Under the pieces are notes generated by a model, which was not told the DNA's origin, did not search any database, and saw only the letters and a program-made list of their open reading frames with translations. The translations under genes were made by a program, and so were the position numbers. A stretch of 64,000 nucleotides of DNA from an uncultured Ruminococcus sp. GTDB taxonomy: Bacteria > Bacillota > Clostridia > Lachnospirales > Lachnospiraceae. Shown one piece after another: positions 53,166 to 61,656 of the stretch. Numbering within the stretch: position 1 is the stretch's first letter; the number at the start of each line of letters is the position of its first letter. The stretch spans positions 5,359 through 69,358 of the forward strand of contig CAKRLG010000012.1 of the NCBI GenBank assembly GCA_934359255.1, in the 5' to 3' direction.

Positions 53166-54134
53166 ATGTTTTGTAAATATTGTGGGAACCGTCTGGAGGA
53201 CGGGGATCGTTTCTGTGGGGCATGTGGACATCCGGTAGAAGAGAAACCGATGCAGGAGACTGCAAATGAGGATTCTTATAAAAAACAGGAAGAGAAAGTG
53301 CCTCGCATCAAAAAGAAAAAGCCGGAACCTGAATATGACAATCGTATGACCGAAGGAATGGGATATGGTTATCAGATGGAGCAACGTCCGGAAGACGATG
53401 ATGACGACGATGAGGAAGAGTGGGAAAGGGAAGAGAAAAAAGAGAAGATCACTTTTGCTGTTCTTGGAATTATTATCGTTGTTCTGGTAGTAGCTATCGT
53501 ATTTGGTGTTGTAAAGCTGGTAGGTGCAGGAAACGGAGATACGAAAAAAGTGCCGCAGCTGAATGAACAGATGAAAGAAGATATGCAGAAGATTCAGGAC
53601 AGAGATGAAAAAGATACAGAAGAGAGTGCGGATGCATCAGTTGCGGATGAAACAGTGAAAGAACCGGAGACGGTAACCCCCGAGGTGACAGTCACACCGG
53701 AGCCAACCCAGGAAACAGCACCGGCGCAGGAAGCAGAAACGACTGTAGCACCGACACAGCAGGTCACTCCGGAACCGACCCAGGAGGCTGCGGTTCAGGA
53801 ATCTCATGAGGAAGCGGAAGTTAATGATGCAGAAACTGCAAATGATACGGGAAACAGTGATTATGTGATTCCGGACAGCAGTACCCGTTATCTTACCAAC
53901 ACAGATCTGACCGGTCTTTCCGAATGGCAGATTCGTATCGCAAGAAACGAGATCTATGCCCGACACGGAAGAATTTTCAAGTCTGATGATCTGGCAGATT
54001 ATTTTGCATCCAAAAGCTGGTATACGCCAAGTGTATCAGCAGATCAGTTTGACAATTCCTATCTGAATGCAATTGAAATTGAAAATCTGAAACTGATCAC
54101 AGCTTATGAGAAAGCACATAATCTGAATCAGTAA
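53166..54134 (+). CDS. Zinc-ribbon membrane protein with C-terminal YARHG domain
   Basis: A 322-residue protein in clear parts: an N-terminal zinc ribbon (MFCKYCGNRLEDGDRFCGAC, four Cys), an acidic cytoplasmic region, one membrane helix (about 97-122, VLGIIIVVLVVAIVFGVV), an outside linker rich in Thr, Pro, Glu and Gln (about 160-235, with TPEPTQE repeats) and a C-terminal YARHG domain (WQIRIARNEIYARHGRIF). YARHG domains are extracellular, of unproven role in clostridia. GGAGG precedes ATG 53166. A strong terminator follows, so it is a single-gene unit. Function unknown; signalling or envelope binding is a guess. Confidence 0.82.
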   Translation: MFCKYCGNRLEDGDRFCGACGHPVEEKPMQETANEDSYKKQEEKVPRIKKKKPEPEYDNRMTEGMGYGYQMEQRPEDDDDDDEEEWEREEKKEKITFAVLGIIIVVLVVAIVFGVVKLVGAGNGDTKKVPQLNEQMKEDMQKIQDRDEKDTEESADASVADETVKEPETVTPEVTVTPEPTQETAPAQEAETTVAPTQQVTPEPTQEAAVQESHEEAEVNDAETANDTGNSDYVIPDSSTRYLTNTDLTGLSEWQIRIARNEIYARHGRIFKSDDLADYFASKSWYTPSVSADQFDNSYLNAIEIENLKLITAYEKAHNLNQ

Positions 54135-54150
54135 CAGAAATAAAAACAGG

Positions 54151-54206
54151 AAACTCCTGAAACAGAAACACACAGTGTGTGATCATCTGTTTCAGGAGTT
54201 TTTTTA
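54151..54206 (+). terminator. Strong terminator after the YARHG gene
   Basis: Perfect 16-pair stem (54151-54166 with 54186-54201) and a run of eight T. Confidence 0.93.
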
Positions 54207-54251
54207 TTGTCGGAAAAAACATGAAAAAATATGAAAAAACTATAAAATCTC

Positions 54252-54515
54252 TTGCGTCAGGAAAAAGAACATTCTGCAGAATTTCTGATGATAAAATTGC
54301 TCCATGTGTATGCGACAAAGACATTTCATCAGCTTTCTCATGTGAATCTGCACCCGGGGCAGATGCCGATGCTGAATATTCTTTACCAGCAGGAGGGGAT
54401 CAGTCAGAGAGAAATCTGCAACAGTCTGTGTATCAAACCGTCTACGGTGACGGTATCCCTGCAACGAATGGAAAAAGCAGCTTCTGACGATCGCAAGAGC
54501 GATTCTTGCAGATAA
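54252..54515 (+). pseudogene. 5' remnant of a MarR family regulator gene
   Basis: The frame from about 54252 codes for the start of a MarR regulator: IKLLHVYATKTFHQL, LHPGQMPMLNILYQQEGISQ and the recognition helix [20 protein letters not shown]. Homology stops at about 54479, inside the winged helix, and the frame then runs out of phase through ABC-transporter DNA to a stop at 54513-54515. The missing part is the wing and C-terminal helices, so the product cannot be a normal MarR. The likely parent was a marR-ABC-ABC multidrug operon. Confidence 0.82.
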
Positions 54516-54774
54516 CCGGCTGCTGATCCTTGATGAAGCAACTTCTTCGGTAGATACCAGAACAGAAGAACGGATTCAGAAAGCAATGGATAACCTGATG
54601 AAAGGACGAACCAGTTTTGTGATCGCCCACAGGTTATCGACAATTAAAGATGCAGATGTGATCCTTGTGATGAAAGACGGAGATATAATAGAACAGGGAA
54701 ATCATGAAGAACTCTTGGCAATGAACGGATTTTATGCTAATCTATATAATAGTCAGTTTGAGAAAGTAGGATAA
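54478..54774 (+). pseudogene. 3' remnant of an ABC multidrug exporter gene
   Basis: Read in the frame that ends at 54774, the sequence codes for [20 protein letters not shown] (Walker B), [18 protein letters not shown], the switch region [18 protein letters not shown] and a normal C terminus ending in [11 protein letters not shown]. The membrane domain, Walker A and ABC signature are gone. It joins the MarR remnant at a short stretch (GAAAAAGCAG, 54471-54480) that could have been present in both parents, which points to a deletion. An ATG at 54586 lies in frame but the product would be a useless tail. Confidence 0.85.
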
Positions 54775-54833
54775 AATCCTGGGATACAGACTGACCAATG
54801 AGATTTTCAACAGAAAATCACAGGCAAGAGACA

Positions 54834-54875
54834 AAGGGGGATGTTGCGATGATACAGAGAACATCCCCTTCTTTA
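54834..54875 (+). terminator. Hairpin before the phosphofructokinase gene
   Basis: AGGGGGATGTT pairs with AACATCCCCTT, followed by CTTT. It could end transcription from the remnant or act as a leader hairpin. Confidence 0.55.
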
Positions 54876-54897
54876 TGCATTCTTAAGGAGGAAATCA

Positions 54898-56121
54898 ATG
54901 AGAAATCTTTTAGTAGCACAGTCCGGAGGACCCACATCAGCAATCAATGCGACGATCGCAGGAGTGATCATGGAAGCGCATGCATCCGATCAGGTTGATA
55001 CGATCTACGGTGCGGTAAACGGCATCAAAGGTGTTCTGGAAGAACGGTTTGTTAATCTGAGCGAGAAGGTACCCGGTGAGGATGAACTGGAGATTCTTTG
55101 TCAGACACCGGCAGCAGCACTGGGTTCCTGCAGGGTAAAACTGAAAAATCCGGCAGAAGACGACAGTCAGTTTCAGGAAATCATCCGGATTTTCCGCAAA
55201 CATAAAATTATGTATTTTATTTATGCAGGTGGAAATGATTCCATGGATACAGTAGATAAACTGGCGGCATACTGTAAAGAACACAAAATTGAAGATATTC
55301 ATGTTATGGGAGCACCGAAAACCATCGATAACGATCTGGTGGGAACGGATCACTGCCCGGGATTTGGTTCTGCAGCAAAATATATTGCAACTACATTTTC
55401 AGAACTGGAAAGAGACTGTCATGTATACGATACAAAGGCAGTTACCATCGTGGAAGTAATGGGAAGAAATGCAGGATGGCTGACGGCAGCATCCGCACTG
55501 GCAAGAAATAACGGTGCAGCAGGTCCGAGCCTGATTTATCTTTGTGAGCCGGCTTTTTCCGTGGAAAGTTTTCTTGACGATGTGAAGAAAAAACTGGAAC
55601 AGCAGGACAGCGTCCTGGTAGCGATCAGTGAGGGAATCAAGGATAAAAACGGTGTTTATATTTCCGAGCAGGTGCAGAGCGGGGCCGTGGACAACTTTGG
55701 ACACAGCTATATCGCAGGAAGTGCCCGAGTACTGGAAGATATTGTGAGAAGGGAGATTGGCTGCAAAGTAAGATCCATCGAACTGAATCTGATGCAGCGA
55801 TGCGCTTCCCATATTGCAAGTAAAACAGATATCCAGGAGTCTAAGATGCTAGGCATGACAGCCTGCCGCTGTGCGTTGCAGGGAAAAAGTGGACTGATGG
55901 CTTCCGTGGAGAGACTCAGCAGTTATCCATATCAGGTACGCTATACTGCAATTCCGGTCTGTGAAGTGTCAAACCAGGAGAAAAAAGTTCCGGGGGATTA
56001 TATTAACGAGGCAGGAAATGATGTGACAGAAAAGATGATGGAATATTTAAAACCGTTGATCCATGGTGAGACAGAAGTAATCTACGAAAACGGAATTCCG
56101 AAACATTTGTACCTTTATTAA
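54898..56121 (+). CDS. PPi-type 6-phosphofructokinase
   Basis: A 407-residue phosphofructokinase. The active-site residues PKTIDNDL and the GGNDSMDT loop, in place of the GGDGS of ATP-dependent enzymes, mark it as PPi-dependent: it moves phosphate between pyrophosphate and fructose 6-phosphate, reversibly. Other core motifs are QSGGPTSAINATIAG, MGRNAGWLTAAS and the C-terminal GSARVLEDIVRREIG. TAAGGAGG precedes the ATG. It is followed 118 bases later by the biotin cluster, probably on its own transcript. Confidence 0.9.
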   Translation: MRNLLVAQSGGPTSAINATIAGVIMEAHASDQVDTIYGAVNGIKGVLEERFVNLSEKVPGEDELEILCQTPAAALGSCRVKLKNPAEDDSQFQEIIRIFRKHKIMYFIYAGGNDSMDTVDKLAAYCKEHKIEDIHVMGAPKTIDNDLVGTDHCPGFGSAAKYIATTFSELERDCHVYDTKAVTIVEVMGRNAGWLTAASALARNNGAAGPSLIYLCEPAFSVESFLDDVKKKLEQQDSVLVAISEGIKDKNGVYISEQVQSGAVDNFGHSYIAGSARVLEDIVRREIGCKVRSIELNLMQRCASHIASKTDIQESKMLGMTACRCALQGKSGLMASVERLSSYPYQVRYTAIPVCEVSNQEKKVPGDYINEAGNDVTEKMMEYLKPLIHGETEVIYENGIPKHLYLY

Positions 56122-56239
56122 GTTTTTCTGAAGGCTTTTGTCAAAAAGTTATTGAAAAAAAAAGCAAAAAATAGTAGAATTATAATCGGCTGAAATTTTG
56201 TTTTCACTTAAATTTTTTATAAAAATGGAGGGCTGAAGT

Positions 56240-57676
56240 ATGAGCAATACAGCACAAAGCGCAGCAAGCACAAGGATAGCCTCTTTGCTTGATGCAAACA
56301 GTTTTGTTGAGATCGGTGGACAGATTACTGCAAGAAGTACAGATTTCAACTTATCTGCAAAAGAAACCCCGTCAGATGGTGTTATCACCGGATATGGTGT
56401 GATCGACGGCAGCCTGGTGTATGTATATAGCCAGGATGCTACCGTACTGAACGGAACTGTTGGTGAGATGCATGCAAAGAAAATCGCAAGACTGTATGAT
56501 TTTGCAATGAAGACAGGTGCACCTGTGATCGGTCTGATCGATTGCGCAGGTATGCGTCTGCAGGAAGCAACCGATGCACTGAACGGTTTCGGTGAGATCT
56601 ACATGCAGCAGACAAAAGCAAGCGGTGTGATTCCACAGATCACAGGTATCTTCGGAACCTGCGGTGGCGGAATGGCTATGATCCCGGCACTGACAGACTT
56701 TACTCTGATGGAAGAGAAAAAAGCAAAATTATTTGTCAATTCTCCAAACGCCATCGAAGGAAATGAAATCTCCAAATGTGACACTTCCACAGCTGCATAT
56801 CAGGCAAAAGAAGCAGGTCTGGTTGATTTCAAAGGAAGCGAAGAAGATGTTCTGGCACAGATCCGTGCACTGGTAACGATCCTTCCTGCAAACAACGAAG
56901 ATGATATGTCCTACGAAGAATGTAACGATGATCTGAACAGAGTATGCAAAGATCTGGCAAACTGTGCAGGAGATACATCTATCGCGCTGTCCCAGATCAG
57001 TGACAACAACGTATTCTTTGAGGTAAAAGCAGACTATGCAAAAGATATGGTTTGCGGATTTATCAAACTGAACGGTTCCACTGTAGGTGCTGTTGCAAAC
57101 AGAACAGAGATCTATGATGCAGAAGGTAACCTGACAGAGTCCATGGATGCAGTATTATCTGCAAGAGGAGCAAGAAAAGCAGCAGATTTCGTAAAATTCT
57201 GTGACGCTTTCAATATCCCGGTTCTGACACTGACCAATGTTACCGGATTCAAAGCAACCAAATGCTCTGAAGCAAATATGGCAAAAGCAGTTGCTGAACT
57301 GACCTATGCATTTGCAGATGCGACTGTACCGAAAGTAAACGTGATCGTAGGAAAAGCTTACGGAAGCGCTTACCTGGCTATGAACAGCAAATCCATCGGT
57401 GCAGATATGGTTTATGCATGGCCGAACGCTGAAATCGGTATGATGGATGCAAAACTGGCAGCAAAGATCATGTACGCAGATTCTGATGCAGCTACCATCA
57501 ACGAGAAAGCTGCTGAATATGCAACCCTGCAGTCCAGCGTGGAATCCGCAGCAAGAAGAGGATACGTAGATACGATTATCGAAGCTGAGGATACAAGAAA
57601 ATATGTGATCGGTGCTTTCGAGATGCTTTACACAAAGAGAGAGGATCGTCCAAGCAAAAAACACGGAACAGTATAA
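56240..57676 (+). CDS. Acyl-CoA carboxyltransferase subunit (MmdA/12S type)
   Basis: A 478-residue carboxyltransferase with two crotonase-like halves (about 25-240 and 250-460). The N-terminal half has VYVYSQDATVLNGTVGEMHA and the oxyanion-loop FGTCGGGMAMIPAL; the C-terminal half has LTNVTGFKATKCSEANMAKA and AYGSAYLAMNSKSIGADMVY. The family moves CO2 between biotin and an acyl-CoA (methylmalonyl-, malonyl- or glutaconyl-CoA). With OadG-, BCCP-, OadB- and OadA-like genes next to it, it probably belongs to a sodium-pumping decarboxylase or a transcarboxylase. Which acyl-CoA is used is not visible. TATAAT at 56181-56186 may be its -10 box; GGAGGG precedes the ATG. Confidence 0.92.
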   Translation: MSNTAQSAASTRIASLLDANSFVEIGGQITARSTDFNLSAKETPSDGVITGYGVIDGSLVYVYSQDATVLNGTVGEMHAKKIARLYDFAMKTGAPVIGLIDCAGMRLQEATDALNGFGEIYMQQTKASGVIPQITGIFGTCGGGMAMIPALTDFTLMEEKKAKLFVNSPNAIEGNEISKCDTSTAAYQAKEAGLVDFKGSEEDVLAQIRALVTILPANNEDDMSYEECNDDLNRVCKDLANCAGDTSIALSQISDNNVFFEVKADYAKDMVCGFIKLNGSTVGAVANRTEIYDAEGNLTESMDAVLSARGARKAADFVKFCDAFNIPVLTLTNVTGFKATKCSEANMAKAVAELTYAFADATVPKVNVIVGKAYGSAYLAMNSKSIGADMVYAWPNAEIGMMDAKLAAKIMYADSDAATINEKAAEYATLQSSVESAARRGYVDTIIEAEDTRKYVIGAFEMLYTKREDRPSKKHGTV

Positions 57677-57690
57677 TGAGGTGAGCATAA

Positions 57691-58452
57691 ATGAAGCAGA
57701 GATGGAAAAAAATCGCCAGTCTGATGCTGGTTACAATCTGTGCATTTTCCCTGACTGCCTGCGGTAAAAAAGAAGATACAGCTGCTTATCAGGCAATTAC
57801 TGATGAGATGGTAACAAACTGTGCAGATGTATCTCAGAGTGCAGTAGAATCTCTTGCAGGTTTCGATGATGAAACTCTGAATCAGATGACTGCAAACAGA
57901 GACACATTTACCAGACTTGCAGTAGAAGCATGGATGGACCAGGAAAATGAACTTGGCAAATATGAGGAAATGGGAACCCCGACAACAGATGTTGACCGTG
58001 ACGAAGAACAGGTAACTGTTGATATTCCGGCAAAATTTGAAAAAGGTGATGCAGAGATCAAAGTTGTATTCAACTACAGCAGCGATTATGATCAGATGGT
58101 TCCGGCTTATATGACCATTTCCGAAGTAGAAACTACCGGAATGAAATTAAACGGTGCCGCTGTCAATACCGTTATGGGCGTCGGCTGCGTATTCGTTGTT
58201 CTGATCTTCCTGATTTTCGTTATTTCCCTGTTTAAATATATTGGAAAGATCGGACAGAAAGAGACAGCACCAAAAGCAGCACCTGCACCAGCAGCACCTG
58301 TAGCAGCACCTGTTGAGGAAGACCTGACAGATGATCTGGAACTGGTAGCAGTTATTTCCGCAGCGATTGCTGCATCTGAGAACACATCCACAGACAGCTT
58401 TGTGGTTCGTTCCATCAAAAAAGTGAACAGAAGTAAATGGCAGAGAGCCTGA
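57691..58452 (+). CDS. OadG-like gamma subunit with N-terminal lipoprotein DUF3887 domain
   Basis: A 253-residue protein made of a lipoprotein signal (MLVTICAFSLTAC, lipobox LTAC), an extracellular region (about 25-150; DUF3887-like, with ITDEMVTNCADVSQ) and a membrane helix (about 155-180, VMGVGCVFVVLIFLIFVISL). It ends in an Ala/Pro-rich linker and a C-terminal OadG-like domain (ELVAVISAAIAASENTSTD). Normal OadG is only about 80 residues, so the outside domain is an addition. It should tie the carboxyltransferase to the membrane pump. It lies 14 bases after the carboxyltransferase gene and 18 before the biotin carrier. Confidence 0.87.
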   Translation: MKQRWKKIASLMLVTICAFSLTACGKKEDTAAYQAITDEMVTNCADVSQSAVESLAGFDDETLNQMTANRDTFTRLAVEAWMDQENELGKYEEMGTPTTDVDRDEEQVTVDIPAKFEKGDAEIKVVFNYSSDYDQMVPAYMTISEVETTGMKLNGAAVNTVMGVGCVFVVLIFLIFVISLFKYIGKIGQKETAPKAAPAPAAPVAAPVEEDLTDDLELVAVISAAIAASENTSTDSFVVRSIKKVNRSKWQRA

Positions 58453-58470
58453 GCATAGGAGGAATATCAC

Positions 58471-58839
58471 ATGAAAAACTATACAATTACTGTTAATGGC
58501 AATGTATACAATGTAACTGTTGAAGAAGGACAGACAAGCGGTGCACCTGCAGCAGCTCCTGTTGCAGCACCAAAAGCAGCACCTGCAGCAGCTCCGAAAG
58601 CAGCAGCACCTGCAGCTTCCGCTGGTTCTGTAAAAGTAACAGCCGGAGCAGCCGGAAAAGTATTTAAAGTAGAAGCAAGCGTTGGACAGGCTGTAAAAGC
58701 CGGTGATCCAGTCATCATCCTGGAAGCAATGAAGATGGAAATCCCGGTTGTTGCTCCGCAGGACGGAACCGTTGCAAGCATTGACGTAGCTGTTGGTGAT
58801 GCAGTTGAAGCTGGTGCTACTCTGGCATCCTTAAACTAA
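58471..58839 (+). CDS. Biotin carboxyl carrier protein
   Basis: A 122-residue biotin carrier. The N-terminal 20 residues (KNYTITVNGNVYNVTVEEG) are followed by an Ala/Pro/Lys-rich mobile linker and the biotinyl domain, with EAMKMEIPV holding the biotin Lys near residue 89. It carries CO2 between the soluble carboxyltransferases and the membrane decarboxylase. AGGAGG precedes the ATG. The flexible AAPKAAPAAAPK linker also occurs in shorter form in the OadG-like partner. Confidence 0.96.
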   Translation: MKNYTITVNGNVYNVTVEEGQTSGAPAAAPVAAPKAAPAAAPKAAAPAASAGSVKVTAGAAGKVFKVEASVGQAVKAGDPVIILEAMKMEIPVVAPQDGTVASIDVAVGDAVEAGATLASLN

Positions 58840-58912
58840 AACTGAATTTGCAGACAATGTAAATTCCCAAACAGCGACGACTTGCTGAATTCAACAACGG
58901 GAGGTTAAAAAC

Positions 58913-60067
58913 ATGAGTATAATGAATACATTGTCAAACTTATGGGAACAGACCGCGTTCATGAACCTGGATTGGGGTAACTACGTTATGATCCTGGTTG
59001 CGCTGGTATTCCTGTATCTGGCAATCAAACACGGATTTGAACCACTGCTGCTGGTGCCGATCGCATTCGGTATGCTGCTGGTTAACATCTATCCGGATAT
59101 TATGGCAGATCCTTATGTAGATGCTATGGGTATCGAACATGCCGGTGGTCTTCTGCATTACTTCTTCATCCTGGATGAATGGAGTATCCTGCCATCCCTG
59201 ATCTTCATGGGCGTTGGTGCGATGACAGACTTCGGTCCGCTGATCGCCAACCCGAAGAGCTTTATCCTTGGTGCTGCCGCACAGCTGGGTATCTATAGTG
59301 CGTACTTCCTGGCTATCTTCCTAGGATTCAATGGAAAAGCAGCAGCAGCAATCTCTATTATCGGTGGAGCCGATGGCCCGACTTCTATCTTCCTTGCAGG
59401 TAAGCTGGGACAGACAGAACTGATGGGACCGATCGCCGTGGCAGCATATTCGTATATGTCTCTGGTTCCGATCATTCAGCCGCCGATCATGAAACTTCTG
59501 ACAACAGAAAAAGAAAGAAAGATCAAGATGGAACAGCTTCGTCCGGTATCCAAACTGGAGAAGATCTTATTCCCGATCGTTATCACAATCGTAGTTTGTA
59601 TGATCCTTCCTACAACTGCTCCTCTGGTAGGTATGCTGATGCTTGGTAACCTGTTCAAAGAGAGTGGTGTTGTAAAACAGCTGACAGAGACAGCTTCCAA
59701 CGCTCTGATGTACATCGTAGTTATCCTGCTGGGTACTTCCGTAGGTGCCTCCACAAGTGCAGAAGCATTTCTGAACGTAGATACTCTGAAGATCGTTCTT
59801 CTGGGTCTGGTTGCATTCTGTGTTGGTACAGCCGGTGGTGTTCTCTTTGGTAAGATCATGTGCAAACTGTCCGGTGGAAAGATCAATCCTCTGATCGGTT
59901 CCGCCGGTGTATCTGCCGTTCCTATGGCAGCCCGTGTATCACAGAAAGTCGGTGCAGAAGCAGATCCGACAAACTTCCTTCTGATGCATGCTATGGGACC
60001 TAACGTAGCAGGTGTTATCGGTACCGCAGTAGCGGCCGGAACTTTCATGGCTGTATTCGGAGTATAA
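58913..60067 (+). CDS. oadB: Sodium-pumping decarboxylase, beta subunit (OadB/GcdB type)
   Basis: The 384-residue membrane subunit releases CO2 from carboxybiotin and exports sodium ions. The conserved GGADGPTSIFLAGKL with the sodium-site Asp, the SAVPMAARVSQKVG motif and the LLMHAMGPNVAGVIG tail segment are all present. About nine to eleven helices and a re-entrant loop are expected. GGGAGG precedes the ATG. Its presence means the cluster can store decarboxylation energy as a sodium gradient. Confidence 0.96.
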   Translation: MSIMNTLSNLWEQTAFMNLDWGNYVMILVALVFLYLAIKHGFEPLLLVPIAFGMLLVNIYPDIMADPYVDAMGIEHAGGLLHYFFILDEWSILPSLIFMGVGAMTDFGPLIANPKSFILGAAAQLGIYSAYFLAIFLGFNGKAAAAISIIGGADGPTSIFLAGKLGQTELMGPIAVAAYSYMSLVPIIQPPIMKLLTTEKERKIKMEQLRPVSKLEKILFPIVITIVVCMILPTTAPLVGMLMLGNLFKESGVVKQLTETASNALMYIVVILLGTSVGASTSAEAFLNVDTLKIVLLGLVAFCVGTAGGVLFGKIMCKLSGGKINPLIGSAGVSAVPMAARVSQKVGAEADPTNFLLMHAMGPNVAGVIGTAVAAGTFMAVFGV

Positions 60068-60147
60068 TACGGTAATACAAAAGCCACAGATCCCGCTGCG
60101 GGCTGTCATGCCTGCAGTCGGGTATAATAGAAAGAAAGGATAAGACT

Positions 60148-61560
60148 ATGACAGATATTGCTAAAAAACCAATTAAAATTACTGAAACAATTCTGCGTGA
60201 TGCTCATCAGTCTCTGATCGCAACAAGAATGACAACAGAGCAGATGCTGCCGATCGTAGATACTATGGATAAAGTAGGTTATCATTCTGTAGAGTGCTGG
60301 GGTGGTGCAACATTTGACGCTTCCCTGCGTTTCCTGAAAGAAGATCCATGGGAAAGACTTCGTAAATTCCGTGACGGATTCAAAAATACAAAACTGCAGA
60401 TGCTGTTCCGTGGACAGAACATCCTGGGATATCGTCCATATGCGGATGATGTAGTTGAGTATTTTGTACAGAAATCTATCGCAAACGGTATTGATATCAT
60501 CCGTATCTTTGACTGTCTGAATGATATGAGAAACCTGCAGACAGCAGTAAAAGCAGCAAACAAAGAAAAAGGTCATGCACAGGTTGCACTGTCTTACACA
60601 CTGGGTGATGCTTATACTCTGGAATACTGGACAAACATTGCAAAAGAAATCGAAGAGATGGGTGCAGATTCTATCTGTATCAAAGATATGGCTGGTCTGC
60701 TGCTTCCTTATAAAGCAACAGAACTGGTAAAAGCTTTGAAAGAGACTGTTAAGATCCCGATTCAGCTGCATACACATTATACTTCCGGTGTTGCTTCCAT
60801 GACTTATATGAAAGCTGTCGAGGCTGGTGTTGATGTGATCGATACAGCAATCTCTCCATTTGCACTGGGTACTTCTCAGCCTGCAACAGAGGTTATGGTA
60901 GAAACCTTCAAAGGTACTCCATATGATTCAGGTCTGGATCAGAAACTTCTGGCTGAAATCGCTGACTACTTCCGTCCGATTCGTGACGAGGCTCTGGACA
61001 GCGGTCTGCTGAATCCGAAGAACCTGGGTGTAAACATCAAAACTCTGCTGTATCAGGTACCGGGCGGTATGCTGTCTAATCTGACTTCTCAGCTGAAAGA
61101 ACAGAATGCAGAAGATAAGTTCTACGATGTTCTGGAAGAAGTTCCGAGAGTAAGAAAAGATCTGGGTGAGCCGCCTCTGGTTACTCCGTCTTCTCAGATC
61201 GTTGGTACACAGGCTGTATTTAACGTACTGATGGGTGAGAGATACAAAATGGTTACAAAAGAGACAAAAGCTGTTCTTTCCGGTGAATATGGTAAGACTG
61301 TTAAACCGTTCAACGAAGAGGTTCAGAAGAAATGTATCGGTGATAAAGAGCCGATTACCTGCCGTCCTGCAGATTTGATCCCGGACGAACTGGATACTCT
61401 GCGTGGCGAGATGGCTCAGTGGTCTGAACAGGATGAAGACGTTCTGTCCTATGCACTGTTCCCACAGGTTGCTACTGACTTCTTTAAGTATAGAGAGGCT
61501 CAGCAGACTAAGGTTGATGCTACTGTAGCTGATAGTAAGAATGGGGCTTATCCGGTTTAA
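60148..61560 (+). CDS. Oxaloacetate decarboxylase alpha / transcarboxylase 5S-type carboxyltransferase
   Basis: A 470-residue carboxyltransferase of the OadA/PycB/5S type. The TIM barrel has TETILRDAHQSLIATRM at its start, WGGATFDASLRFLKEDPWER and the metal/biotin site IKDMAGLL and IQLHTHYTSG. The C-terminal half ends near FFKYREAQ. It lacks the BCCP domain that full OadA carries, in line with the separate biotin carrier gene. It moves CO2 between biotin and pyruvate/oxaloacetate. With the 12S-like subunit upstream, the cluster has both halves of a transcarboxylase plus a sodium pump. AAAGAAAGGA precedes the ATG; a TATAAT at 60123-60128 may allow extra transcription. Confidence 0.94.
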   Translation: MTDIAKKPIKITETILRDAHQSLIATRMTTEQMLPIVDTMDKVGYHSVECWGGATFDASLRFLKEDPWERLRKFRDGFKNTKLQMLFRGQNILGYRPYADDVVEYFVQKSIANGIDIIRIFDCLNDMRNLQTAVKAANKEKGHAQVALSYTLGDAYTLEYWTNIAKEIEEMGADSICIKDMAGLLLPYKATELVKALKETVKIPIQLHTHYTSGVASMTYMKAVEAGVDVIDTAISPFALGTSQPATEVMVETFKGTPYDSGLDQKLLAEIADYFRPIRDEALDSGLLNPKNLGVNIKTLLYQVPGGMLSNLTSQLKEQNAEDKFYDVLEEVPRVRKDLGEPPLVTPSSQIVGTQAVFNVLMGERYKMVTKETKAVLSGEYGKTVKPFNEEVQKKCIGDKEPITCRPADLIPDELDTLRGEMAQWSEQDEDVLSYALFPQVATDFFKYREAQQTKVDATVADSKNGAYPV

Positions 61561-61585
61561 GATTGGGTGAAATTCCATTTTATAG

Positions 61586-61637
61586 GGAGCTTCACAAGAT
61601 TTTTGATTTTATCAGAGGTCTTGTGGGGCTTCTTTTT
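61586..61637 (+). terminator. Terminator after the biotin cluster
   Basis: GGAGCTTCACAAGA pairs with TCTTGTGGGGCTTC (G-T pairs included), followed by TTTTT. Confidence 0.85.
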
Positions 61638-61656
61638 AGTTGGTGGCAAAGAGGAC

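Noticed and set aside
54798..54998. 66-codon open frame before the phosphofructokinase gene
   Set aside because: It overlaps a hairpin and the true gene start in another frame and has no ribosome site.
56152..56186. Promoter TTGAAA ... TATAAT before the carboxyltransferase gene
   Set aside because: The -10 is good but the spacer is 23 bases; only the -10 is mentioned.
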